Positions 46,187 through 57,030 of a DNA stretch of 64,000 nucleotides are shown one piece after another (position 1 is the first letter of the stretch; the number at the start of each line of letters is the position of its first letter). The stretch covers positions 19,540,923 through 19,604,922 of the forward strand of contig CM038222.1 in the NCBI GenBank assembly GCA_021442155.1. Direction: 5' to 3'. The notes beneath the pieces were generated by a model that saw nothing but the letters and a program-made list of their open reading frames with translations, was not told where the DNA came from and searched no databases. The stretch is from Cymbidium sinense. Taxonomy: Eukaryota; Streptophyta; Magnoliopsida; Asparagales; Orchidaceae. The position numbers were made by a program, and so were the translations under genes.

Positions 46187-48083
46187 TTTTTTTTTGGAAA
46201 AGTTAGAATTTTATTACCATAAAAAAGGAAAATATACAATGTCCATTAAAGGGGTAAAGCTTTAAAATTCTACTACTCTAAGAGCTACAAGAAACCTAAA
46301 GAGCTAAACACTCATCTTAGTATATTAGAAAACGAAAAGAATACAAAATAGCAAATACAATAGCTAAAAAGCATAAGAGAAAAATACACAGAGTAAGACT
46401 AAAACAAATCCTAAAAATTGTGAAAGGATGAGTTAGCAGCAGTTCATGATTCCTTTGAGAAAACAAATTAAGCAAGATCCACAGCAACAACACTTGGGTT
46501 GACTAGTAATGACCATTCCCCTCAGAAGTTCCAACTTAACAAAATCTACAAAACACTACAAAGGCAAAGTCATAGCTAAAAGGATAATGATAAAGAGAGG
46601 AAAAGGAGAGAGAGAAGAGAAGGCTTAGGCTCAATTAGGATCATCTCAAGGGGCAATAATACATATGACCATCTAAACTTCATAAAAAAGGGTTATAATC
46701 ATATGTAATGCTACTAACTAGAGAGAAGAGGTGAGTAACATCAAAGCCATCATAGATAGCAGACCTGATATAAACAAACATCTAAGGCCAGCAGTCCGTA
46801 GAGTTCCAGATCTTGCACCATTAAATGAAGAGCAACCATTTAGCAACCAACTATGCCAAACCACCAAACAAAAACCACAACATACTAATCACAATAACCT
46901 AGAGAGAGGCCAGAACAAAGTCAGAACACCAACAACAGCCATTATCCATTCAAACTAGGGAAAACCAGAACCAGCCATCAGCATGCACTAGACTCATGCC
47001 AATTAATAGAGAAACAACCAATAAAACCAAGATTGGAGTCCTCAAGCCAAATTCCCTAAAAATTAGCAATCACCCATCAAAACCATGGTGAGCAACCATA
47101 AATGACTAAACATTTCAAAGATGAAACCATCAACTGAAGGAAACATAAGTTGCAGCAAGTGAAAATTACCATAAGACAAAATAACAACACAAAAGGGGAC
47201 CAAAGGCAACCAACCACTAGAAACCAAAAATTCCAATCCAAAAGGATCAACAAAGGTTTGGCCAACATAGCAAAAGGCTCTAGCAAATTGTCCAAGAAAA
47301 GGAAAAGACCATAAGAAAAAAATCAACCAACCAAGATTCCAAGGATAACTAAAAGTCCTCCAACCAAACCAGCTAAGCAAAGTAGCCATAAGGCAACCAC
47401 CAGAGAATAGACCATCATAGTAACCAACAAAGGAAGCATCCCTAGCAGCCAAGGAAAAGTAGAAAACCAATGAAGCACCACACAATAGAGGTCCAGAAGA
47501 AGCACAACCACCATATAATGGTAATAACATTAGCTAGCCAGGACCAACCAAAAAACCAAACTTCCCCAGCAATAAAGACTAACTAGACAAGAAGCATAAT
47601 AATAATATAAATGTACTTCAAACAACACAACCAGTAGAGGCTAATTGTAGGAGAATAACAAAACAAAAAAAACTAAGGAAAAAGAAGGATCCAGCAACAA
47701 ATAATAAGGAACTGGGAGGTGATCCCCAAAAAAATTAGCCAGGAAATTCTCCAAAAGAAGCCCTAGAATGGCAACATCCAACAATAGTTCCCACTAAGAA
47801 GGCCACCCATTTAACCATGAAAAACTAGCAAAAACTAATTTGAGTTCAAGACGAGAGCCAACAAACCAACCAGTGCAAAAAATATATTAAATCCAGAGCA
47901 GAAACCATCTTGTCCACCAGCAACCAGAGTAACAAGGCAAAGAAGACAGTAGCCACAAGGCCAAAAAAACTAAGCCAACCTAGGCTTGAAAGATAGGAAC
48001 CACCAGGTAGCAACCACCAGGCCAACACAAAAGAGTAAGAGGTCAAAAACATAACCCAGCTCATGAAAAAAAATGAAAATATG
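46187..48083 (-). mobile_element. L1: LINE-like poly(A)-ended sequence, antisense
   Basis: The + strand starts with about nine T after TTTAGGGG, then GGAAAAGTTAGAATTTTATT; on the minus strand this is an mRNA-like 3' end with GGTAATAAAATTC about 15 bp before the A-tail. The rest is T/G-rich on the minus strand, like 3' regions of plant L1-type LINEs, which is the best guess. Minus-strand frames such as 47530-47063 (155 codons, very hydrophobic) are not kept in L2 or L4, so I treat the unit as non-coding. No reverse transcriptase or endonuclease motif is seen. The right end GAAAATATG passes straight into TTTAGGG. Confidence 0.65.
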
Positions 48084-50138
48084 TTTAGGGTTTAGGTTTA
48101 GAGTTTAAGGTTAGGTTTTAGGATTTAGGGTTTAGGATTTAGTGTTTAGGCTTTAGGGTTAAGGGTTTTATGGGTTTTGGGTTTAGGGTTTAGAGTTGTA
48201 GGGTTTAGGGTATAGGGTTTAAGATTATAGGGGTTAGGCTTAGGGTTTAGGGTTAGTTTAGGGTTTAGGGTTTAGGGTTTAGGGTTCAAGGTTTAGGGTT
48301 TATGGTTTAGGGTTTAGGGTTTATGGTTTAGGTTTACCTTTCTTTTATTTTAGATTTAGGTTTTTTTTAGGTCTAGGGTTTAGGTTTTATTTTTTATTTA
48401 TTTTTAGGTTTTATTATTAGGTTTATTATTTAGATTTATGTTTTTATTTAGTTTTTATTTTATTTTATTTTAGGTTTATTTTATTTTTATTTTAGGTTTA
48501 GTTTTTATTTTACATAGGTTTTTTATTATTTTAGTTTAGTTTAGGTTTTTATTTATTATATTATATTTTCTTTATAGGTTTAGGTTTTAGTTTAGGTTTT
48601 AGTTTATGTTTTTATCTTATTTTATTTTTTTATTTTTCTTTTGGCTTAAGTTTTCTTATTTATTTTATTTTTAGGTTTTACTTAGTTTAGGTTTAGATGT
48701 TTAGGGTTTCGGGTTTAGGGTTTATGGTTTTAGGGTTTAGGGTTTTAGGTTTTATGCTTTTAGGGTTTCATGTTTAGGGTTAGGGTTTAGGGTCTAGGGT
48801 TTATGATTTAGGGTTTAGGCTTTAGGGCTTAGGGCTTTTATGGCTTAGGGTTAGTTTAGGGTTTAGGGTTTAGGTTTAGGTTTTAGGGTTTAGGTTTTAG
48901 GGTCTAGGGTTTAGGTTTTGGGGTTTAGGGTTTATGATTTAAAGTTGTACGTTTTAAGATTTAGTGTTTAGGTTTTAGTGTTTAGGTTTTAGTGTTTAGG
49001 ATTTAGGGTTTAGGGTTTTAGGGTTTAGGTTTAGGGTTTAGGGTTTCAGGGGTTAGTGTTTAGGGGATAGGGTTATAGGTTTTGGGTTTTGCGTTTTGGG
49101 TTTAAGGTTAGTTTTAGAGTTAAGGGTTTTTTAAAAAAAAAAATTAAGTAAACTAGGTTTAGGTTTAATCAGTTTAATTTTTATTTATTTTATTTTAGTT
49201 TAATTTTTATTTTATTTAGGTTTATTTTATTTTATTTAGTTTAGTTTATTTATTTTAGGTTTATTATTTTTAGTTTTGGTTTTTATTTTAGTTTATTTTT
49301 TTAATTTTAGGTAGGTTTAGGTTTATTTTTTGTTTCATTTTATTTTTATTTTATTTTTTAGGTTTAGGTTTTATTTTGTAATTTCAGGTTTAGGTTTAGG
49401 TTTTTATTTCATTTTTTTAGGTTTCAATTTTAGGTTTTTATTTTAGGTTAATTTTTAGGTTTATGTTTGAGTTAAAGTTTTTATTTTAGTTTATTTTATT
49501 TTATTTAGTTTAGGTTTTGGTTTAGGTTCAGTTTTTCTTAGGTTTAGGATTTATTTATTTTGTTTAGTTTATTTTAGTTTAGGTTTAGGTTTTTATTTTA
49601 GTTTAGGGTTTAGGTTTGTTATTTATTTTTATATTTTATTATTTATTTTATTTTTTACGTTTAGGTTTTTGTTTAGTTTTATTTTATTTTATTTTTGGTT
49701 TATTCTATTTTTATTTTAGGTTTTGTTTTTAATTTATTTAGGTTTTTTTATCTTTTTAGTTTAGTTTAGATTTTTATTTATTTTATTTTAGTTTAGTTTT
49801 TTTAGGTTTAGGTTTAAATTTAGGTTTTAGTTTTAATTTATTTTATATATTTATTTTATTTTAGTTTAGGTTTTTTTATTTATTATATTTTTAGGTTTTA
49901 TTTAAGTTTGGTTTAGGTTTTTAGTTTTTTAGGGTTTAGGGTTTATGGTTTAGGGTTAGTTTAGGGTTTAGGGTTTAGGGTTTACGGATTAGGGTTTGGG
50001 GTTTATGGTTTAGGGTTTAGGATTTAGGGTTTATGATTTTAGGGTTTAGGGTTTAGGGTTTTAGGGTTTAGGATTTAGGGTTTAGGGTTCATGTTTTAGG
50101 TTTACGGTTTAGGTTTTAGTTTAGGGTTTAGGGTTTTG
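48084..50138 (+). repeat. Degenerate telomere-like array T8
   Basis: About 2.06 kb between L1 and G5. Two T-rich stretches (48345-48690 and 49150-49920) with the standard word order, the second started by the landmark AAATTAAGTAAACTAGG (49139). Confidence 0.92.
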
Positions 50139-50200
50139 GTTTTTCAACAGAACAAATTCAGATTTACATTTCTTCTTTTCAATTTATCAATAACACACAG
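50139..50200 (-). pseudogene. G5: minimal GR-RBP 3' end
   Basis: TTTTTCAACAGAACAAATTC, CATTTCTTCTTTTCAATTT and ATCAATAACACACAG match the 3' terminal 60 bp of G units, after which GTTTTAAGTTTTAGG resumes the array. Shorter than G1-G3 and G6 in the same way as G4, so G4 and G5 descend from one shortened unit. Confidence 0.62.
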
Positions 50201-50635
50201 TTTTAAGTTTTAGGTTTAGGATTTAGGTCTTAGTTTAGGGTTTAAGGTTTTTAGGGTTTAGGGAAAGTTTAGAGTTTAAGGTTTCAGGTTTAGGGCTTTA
50301 AGGTTTAGGGTTTAAAGTTTATGGTTTAGGGTTTAGGGTTGGGTTTAAAGTTTAAGGTTTAGGTTTATGGTTTAGGGTTAGTTTAGGGTTTAGGGTTTAG
50401 GATTTACGGTTTGGGGTTTAGGGTTTAGGGTTTAAGGTTTAGGGTTTAGGGCTTAGAGTTTATGGTTTAGGGTTTTTAGAGTTTAGGGTTAGTTTAGGGT
50501 TTAGGGTTTATGGTTTAGGATTTATGGTTTTAGGGTTTAGGGTTTAGGGTTTAGGGTTTGGGTTTAAGGTTTATGCTTTAGGTTTTAAGGTTTTAGGGTT
50601 TAGGGCTATTTAGGGTTTAGGGTTTAAGGTTTAGG
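50201..50635 (+). repeat. Telomere-like array T9 between G5 and L2
   Basis: About 435 bp, TTTAGGG-rich, no T-rich stretch. Confidence 0.9.
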
Positions 50636-52458
50636 TTTTTTGTTGGAGAAAGTTAGAATTTCTTTACCATAAAAGGAAAAGATATAATGTCCATAAAAGG
50701 GGAAAGCTCTAAAATTCTATTGCTCTCAGAACTACAAGAAACTTAAAGAGCTAAACCCCCATCTAAGTACATTATAAAAGAAAAGAAAAAGAAAGCAAAT
50801 TCAAAAACTAAGAATCATAAGAGAAATAGACAAAGTAAGACTAAAACAAATCCTAAAATAAAAAAGGATGAGTCAATAGCAGTTCATGTTTCCTTTGAGA
50901 AAGCAAGATAAGCAAGCCACATTAACAACACTTGGGTTGGTGAGTGACCATTCCCTGTAAAGTGCCAACGTAAAGAAATCACAAAATACTACAAAGATCA
51001 TAGCTAAAAGGATAAGGATAAAGGAAGGAAAGGAGAGGCAGAAAAGGCTCAGCTCTAGGATCATCTCAAGGGGAAATAATACATTTGATTATCCAAACTT
51101 CATAAAGAAGGGTTACAATCATATGTAATGCTACCAACCAGAGAGAAGAGATGTATAACATCAAAGCCATCATAGCTAAGATACCTAATACAAGCAAACA
51201 TCTTAGGCGAGCAATCCATAGAGTTCTAGATCCTGCACCATTAAACAAAGACCAACTAGCTAGCAACCTGTTAGCAGCCAAGCCACCAAACAAAAACCAC
51301 AATAGAATAATCCAAATAACCTAGAGAGAGGCTAGAACAAAGTTAGAACACCAACAATAGCCATTATCCAACCACCCATCCAAGCAACAAACCAGGGCAA
51401 ACTAGAACTAGCCATCAACAAGCACTAGACTCATGCCAATTAATAGAGAAATAGCCAACAAAACCAAGATAGGAGCCCTCAAGCCAAAGTCCCAACAAGT
51501 AGCAGTCATCAAGCCAAACTAGGGTGAGCAACCACAAATGACTAAACAGCTCATAAATGAAACCATCAAGAAAGAAACATAACTGAGTGCAAATCACAAG
51601 ACAAAAGAACCACACAAAAGGGGCCAAAGGCGACCACCAACCACCAAAACCAAAATGTCCAATCAGAAAGGATCGACAAAGGTTTAATAACCAGGCTCAA
51701 CAAATTGTCCAATAAAAAGGAAAAGACCAACAAGGAAAAAATCAGCCAAGATTCCAAAGACAACTAAAAGTCCTCCAACTAAACCAACTAAGTAAAATAG
51801 CGATAAGTAACCAACAAAGGAAGCATCCCCAGCAGTGAAAAGTAGAAACCAACAAAGCACCACACAACAGAGGTCCAAAAGAAGCACAACCACCCTAGAA
51901 AGGAAACAACAGTAGCTAGCTAGGACAAGTCAAAAAACAAAACTTCCCCAACAACAAAGACTAACTAGACAGGAAGCATAATAACAACATAAAATGTGCT
52001 TCAAACAACACACCGATTAGAGGCTAATCCTAGGAGAATAACCAAACACAAAATCAAGGCAAAAGAAGGATCCAACAATAAACAACAAGGAACTGGGAGG
52101 CAATCCCCAGAAAAGTAGTCAAAAAATTCTCCAAAAAATACCCAAAATGGCAACAACCAATAGAAATTCCCACTAGAATGGCCACCCATTCAACCATAAA
52201 AAACCAGAAAAAACTAATTCGAGTTTAAGAGGAGAGCCATCAAACCAACCAATGTAAAAAATAGAATAAAGCCAGAGCAGAAACCATCTCATCCACCAGC
52301 AACTAGAGTAATAATGCAGAAGACAGTAGCCACCAGGCCAAAAAAATTGAGCCAACCCAAGCTGGAAAGATAAGAACCACCACATAGAAACCACCAAGCC
52401 AACCCAAAAGCAAGAGGTCAAAAACATAACCTAGCTTAGGCTAAAAAGTGAAAATAAG
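50636..52458 (-). mobile_element. L2: LINE-like poly(A)-ended sequence, antisense
   Basis: Second full copy, about 1.82 kb. Starts TTTTTTGTTGGAGAAAGTTA on the + strand and ends GTGAAAATAAG before TTTAAGG, the same junctions as L1. Collinear with L1 throughout (AGCTACAAGAAAC, CATATGTAATGCTACCAACC, CCATTCAACCATAAAA landmarks) with many small indels. Reading frames differ from those of L1, which argues against a conserved protein. Confidence 0.65.
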
Positions 52459-54092
52459 TTTAAGGTTTAGGGTTAGGGTTTAGGGTTTTAAGGGTTTAAG
52501 GTTTAAGGTTGTAGTGGGGTTTCTGGTTTAGGGTTATATTAGGGTTTAGGGTTTAGGGTTTAGGTTAGTTTAGGGTTTAGAGTTTTGGGCTTAGGTTTAG
52601 GGTTTAAAATTTTTTAAGATTTAGGGTTTAAGGTTTTAGGGGTTAGTGTTTATGGTTTAGGGTTTAGTGTTTAGGGTTTAGGGTGTAGTGTTTATTTTAG
52701 GTTTAAGGTGTTTTTTTCTAAATTAAGTAAACTAGTTGGTTTAGGTTTATTTTGTTTATTTTTTATTTATTTTAGTTTATTTTATTTTTTTATTTTGTTT
52801 AGTTTATTTATTTTAGTTTAGGTTTTTCATTTCCATTTATTTTTTAGGTTTAGGTTTAGGTTTAGGTTTATTTTTATTTTTTATTTTATTTTTTAGGTTT
52901 AGGTTTTATTTTTTATTTTTAGGTTTAGGTTTAGGTTTTTATTTTAGTGTTTAAAGTTTAGGTTTTAGGTTTATTTTTAGTTTTTATATTTTAGTTTAGG
53001 TTTAGGTTTATTTTTAATTAATTTTATTTTATTTAGTTTAGGGTTTAGGTTTAGTTTATTTTAGGCTTAGGCTTAGGTTTTATTTATTTTATTTTAGTTT
53101 ATTTTAATTTAGGTTTAGGTTTTTTTTTTTTTTTGGTTTAGTGTTTTTTTTAGTTTAGGGTTATTTTGTTATTTATTTTTAGGTTTTATTTTAAAGTTTA
53201 TCTTTTAGGTTTAGGTTTTTATTTAGTTTTTATTTTATTTTATTTTTATTTTACGTTTTGTTTTTATTTTATTTAGGTTTTTGATTCTTAGTTTTATTTT
53301 ATTTTTTAGTTTAGTTTAAGTTTTTATTTATTTTATTTTAGTTTATTTTTTAGTTTATTTTATTTTATATTTAGGTTTTTGTTTAGGTTTTTATTTTACT
53401 TTATTTTATTTAGGTTTAGGTTTTATTTATTTTATTTTTAGGTTTTATTTAGATTAAGTTTAGGTTTTTAGGTTTTTAGGGTTTAGGGTTTAGGGTTTAG
53501 GGTTTAGGGTTTAGGGTTTAGCATTTTAGGGTTTAGGGTCTAGGGTTTGGGGTTAGGGTATAGGGTTTAGCATTTAGGGTTTAGTGTTTAGTGTTTAGGC
53601 CTTAAGGTTAGGGTTTAGGGTTAGCTTAGGGTTTAGTGTTAGATTTAATTTGTGTTTGAGTTTAGATTTAACTTTAAGGTTTTTTAGTGTTTAGGGTTTA
53701 GGTTTAGTTAGTTTAAGGTTTAGGGTTTAGGGTTAGTTTAGGGATTTTGGGTTTTGGGTTTAGAGTTGTAGGTTTAAGGTTTTGGGTTTAAGGTTTGGGG
53801 TTTAGGGTTAGTTTAAGGTTTAGGGTTTAGGGTTAGTTTAGGGTTTTAGGTTTAGAGTTGTAAGTTTAGGGTTTTGGGTTTATGGTTTGGGGTTTAGGGT
53901 TACAGTTTTTTTTGTTTTATTTTGTTTATATTTTTTAAATTTTTTAAATTAAGTAAACTAGTTAGTTTATTTAGTTTTTTTTTATTTTAGTTTTTTTTAT
54001 TTTTTTTATTTCTTAAATTAAGTAAACTGGTAGGTTTAGATTTATTTAATTTATTTAGTTGATTTTATATTTATTTTAGTTTATTTTATTTT
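52459..54092 (+). repeat. Degenerate telomere-like array T10
   Basis: About 1.63 kb. Landmarks AAATTAAGTAAACTAGTTGG (52721), AAATTAAGTAAACTAGTTAG (53944) and AAATTAAGTAAACTGGTAGG (54015); the last two lie only about 70 bp apart, a local duplication. Ends where N-type DNA begins. Confidence 0.92.
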
Positions 54093-54560
54093 ATAAATTA
54101 TCTGACTTCTGGACTTATACCCACCTAGAGTAGCCACCAGCTAACTCTTCCTACGATTTTAAAACCATGTTGTCTGATCTTATGAATTGCAAGATAGCTA
54201 GAATAGTTAATTAATTAGGAAGAGACTAAAGTCCTAAACACACTCCTGAAGAGACTAGAGCATGAGTGGTATGAGCATATGACTTAATCTATAGATGCAA
54301 AATATTTTCAAAATTTATTTCATTTTAGAGACATCATTTTGATAGAGGCTTTAAGATTTCTTATTCCTAAATGCATGATTAAATAGGTTATGGGTCAAAT
54401 AAGCTAGAAGAAGGTGTTCTCCACCACAAGGGATGCTCTCACAGGTCAAGCATTCCTTTATCGTGTAAGGATGGAGATCCTTCATGTTCAAGAGAGAAAG
54501 AATATGCATGCATGATGTGAAACATAAAACCATATAGCTAAAGGGTTGCTAAATCTTTTA
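54093..54560 (-). other. N repeat end segment, inverted
   Basis: Reverse complement is collinear with 43830-44300 (see that entry); for example CATATGCTCATACCACTCAT and GGAATGCTTGACCTGTGAG occur on the minus strand. No coding potential: the minus-strand frame 54533-54351 is a chance frame. Confidence 0.65.
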
Positions 54561-56441
54561 GTTATCTTATTTATGTCTTAGGCTTTTGTTGACCTCACTT
54601 TTGGAGTAACCTTTCAACTTCTCCATCCTAGACATAAGGACTCCTCTAAACACTAAGAGTTCCTTAGTCTTAAGACACTTCTACTGATTAGGTGAACACT
54701 TAACCAAACCTTAGAGACTTAGAAGAGTTAGCCATAGGAATAGGTTATGCCTTAAAGGTTTTAGGAAGACTTTCTACCTACTTAAACCTAAATCCTTGCT
54801 TCTTTCAAGTCAAACTTCAAACTCAAATATTAAATCAATTCCAACTCAATTCATTTTCTCAAATCTTAAACCAAATCCAAAACCTTTTCTAAGCCCTTTG
54901 ATTTCATCTTAAGGACTTAGCTCAAATCAAATCTTAAATGAATTCCAACTCAATTGATTTTCTCAAATCATAAATCAATTCCAAAACTCAAATCATGAAT
55001 CAATTCCAAATAATTAAAACCCATGATCAATTACAAATCCAAAATCTTTCCTAAGCCCTTTTGATTTCATCTTATGGACCTAGCTCAAATCAAATCCAAA
55101 TCACTCCAAACTCAAAATTTTTTCTAATAACCCAATTATATTCTAAATTATCTTCACAAATATAAATGAAATATAAATTCAAATAACCAAAACTAAATTC
55201 AAAACTCAAATCTAAGTCTAACCAAAATCTAACTTGTACTCTTTCAAGTCAAATCCTTGAACTTAGCCAAACTATTCTCAAATCAGTCCAAATCCTTTGA
55301 TTTTCTCTTCAAACAATCATTCCTTCAATCATATGCCCAAATATAAATGTAAACTACAATTATCAAACCAAAATCAAACTAACCCAAATCAAACCCATGT
55401 TCATCCTTTGAACTTGAAATTATTAAATGAACCAAAACCCATTTGACTCCAAATCACTTGTAATTGGATTTTTATTTCAATCATAAGTCCATATGTGAGT
55501 TCAACTAAACTTGAATCAAGCCTTGATAAAACAAATTGACCACTTAGGCTCACTTGAACCAAAGTGACCTAAAGGGCCTTTTTGAGCCAAATTCTATTCC
55601 AACCCAAATTGGATTGAACTAAGCCTATCTAAGCCTCACATTATGAGCAACAATCATCTAGGATGATCAATCACTCAAATTAGGTCAAACCTAGCCTTTG
55701 ACCAAGTCAACATTTAGCCCAAATGAAACATAAACAAGCCAAAATTCACTATAAGCCAAATTGATGGAAACCATTGGTCTAAACCAGTTCATAGTGAATG
55801 ATTGAACTTGACCAAGCCATCAATTGAGCCAAACCAAGCCTAATTGGCCACTTGACCTAAGTTGACCCAAGTTGACCTAAAAAGTCTAAAATGGGTCAAA
55901 TCTTGATCTAAGCCAAATTGATTGCAACCAATGGGTCAAACTCATTCTAAATTGATTGTTGAACTTGACCAAAGCTTCAATTGGCCAACTAGACCCAATT
56001 GACCATGAACCCAACTTGAAATAAAACTAAACCAAAATTGATTGAAACCAAAGCTTGCAATACATTTTAAATGATCAACCAAGCTTAACCAACCCATGAC
56101 TTAACCCAATTAGGTCAATGGGTCAAATTGGTAAACTTGACCCATTGGACCTAAATGAATCTTAATGAACCCAAACCAAATATAAACCAAATTGAACCAA
56201 TGATACCCATAGGCTCCAAATGATCATTTAAACTTGACCTAACCCACAATTTGATCTAATTTGACTAATTGATCAATCTAAGCCAATTTGACCCAACTTG
56301 ACCTAAATGGGTCAAATTAAACCAATCCAAATGAAATGAACTCCAAATCACTTGAAATTTAGCCTAACCCACTTTTTAATCATTTTAAATCTATCCAAAT
56401 CAAAATCAAGGCCAAATGACCACTTTACCCCTATTTCAAAG
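54561..56441 (-). repeat. N repeat, inverted copy without copia insertion
   Basis: Minus-strand counterpart of 9751-10570 plus 19881-20847. Contains the GGTTAAGTGTTCACC segment, the triplicated 170 bp repeat (anchors 54913, 55076, 55259) and the TTGGTCAA-rich part. The position matching the copia A insertion lies near 55588-55600 (ATTCTATTCC) and is uninterrupted. Its end at 56441 cuts into L3. No gene. Confidence 0.75.
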
Positions 56442-57030
56442 AGTCTAAAAGAAGCACAGCCACCACAGAAAGGCAATAATTGCAGCTAGCCAAGAACAGC
56501 CAAAAAACTAAACTTCCTAAGAAGAATGAATAACCTGATAGGAAGCGTAATAACAATAGAAAATGCATTGCAAACAATGTACCTGGCGGAGGTTAATCCT
56601 AGGAGATTAACCAAACACAAAACTAAGGCAAAAGAAGTATCCAACAATAAATAACAAGGAACTAAGAGGCAACCCCAAAAAAACTAAGCAAGATATTCTC
56701 TAAAAGAAGATCCATAAAGGAAACAACCAACAACAATTCCCACTAGGAAGGCCACCCATCCAACCATAAAAAATGAGTAAAATGTAATTTGAGTTCAAGA
56801 GGAAAGCCAACCAACCAACCAGTGCAAAAAATACAATAAAGCTAGAGCAGAAACTATCTCATCCACCAGTAACTAGAGTAACAAGAAAAAGAAGACAATA
56901 ACCACCAGGCCAAAAAAACCAAGCCAACCTAGGCTGGAAAGACAAGAACCACCAGGTAGCAACCACTAGGCCAACCCAAAAGCAAGAAGTCAAAAACATA
57001 ACCCACCTCAGGACAAAAAGTAAAAATATG
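56442..57030 (-). mobile_element. L3: 5' part of a LINE-like unit, truncated by N
   Basis: Begins at AGTCTAAAAGAAGCACAGCC, matching L2 at about 51875, and runs to the common right end (CAAAAAGTAAAAATATG then TTTAGGG). The 1.2 kb carrying the poly(A) side is missing and replaced by N. About 590 bp. Confidence 0.65.

Noticed and set aside
47063..48064. Minus-strand reading frames in L1 (155 and 72 codons) and similar ones in L2 and L4, hydrophobic, membrane-protein-like
   Set aside because: The frames are not conserved among L copies, and the hydrophobicity follows from T/G-rich composition. No known domain.
54351..54533. Minus-strand frame of 60 codons
   Set aside because: Lies in N-type DNA; the homologous segment at 43.9 kb has no matching frame.
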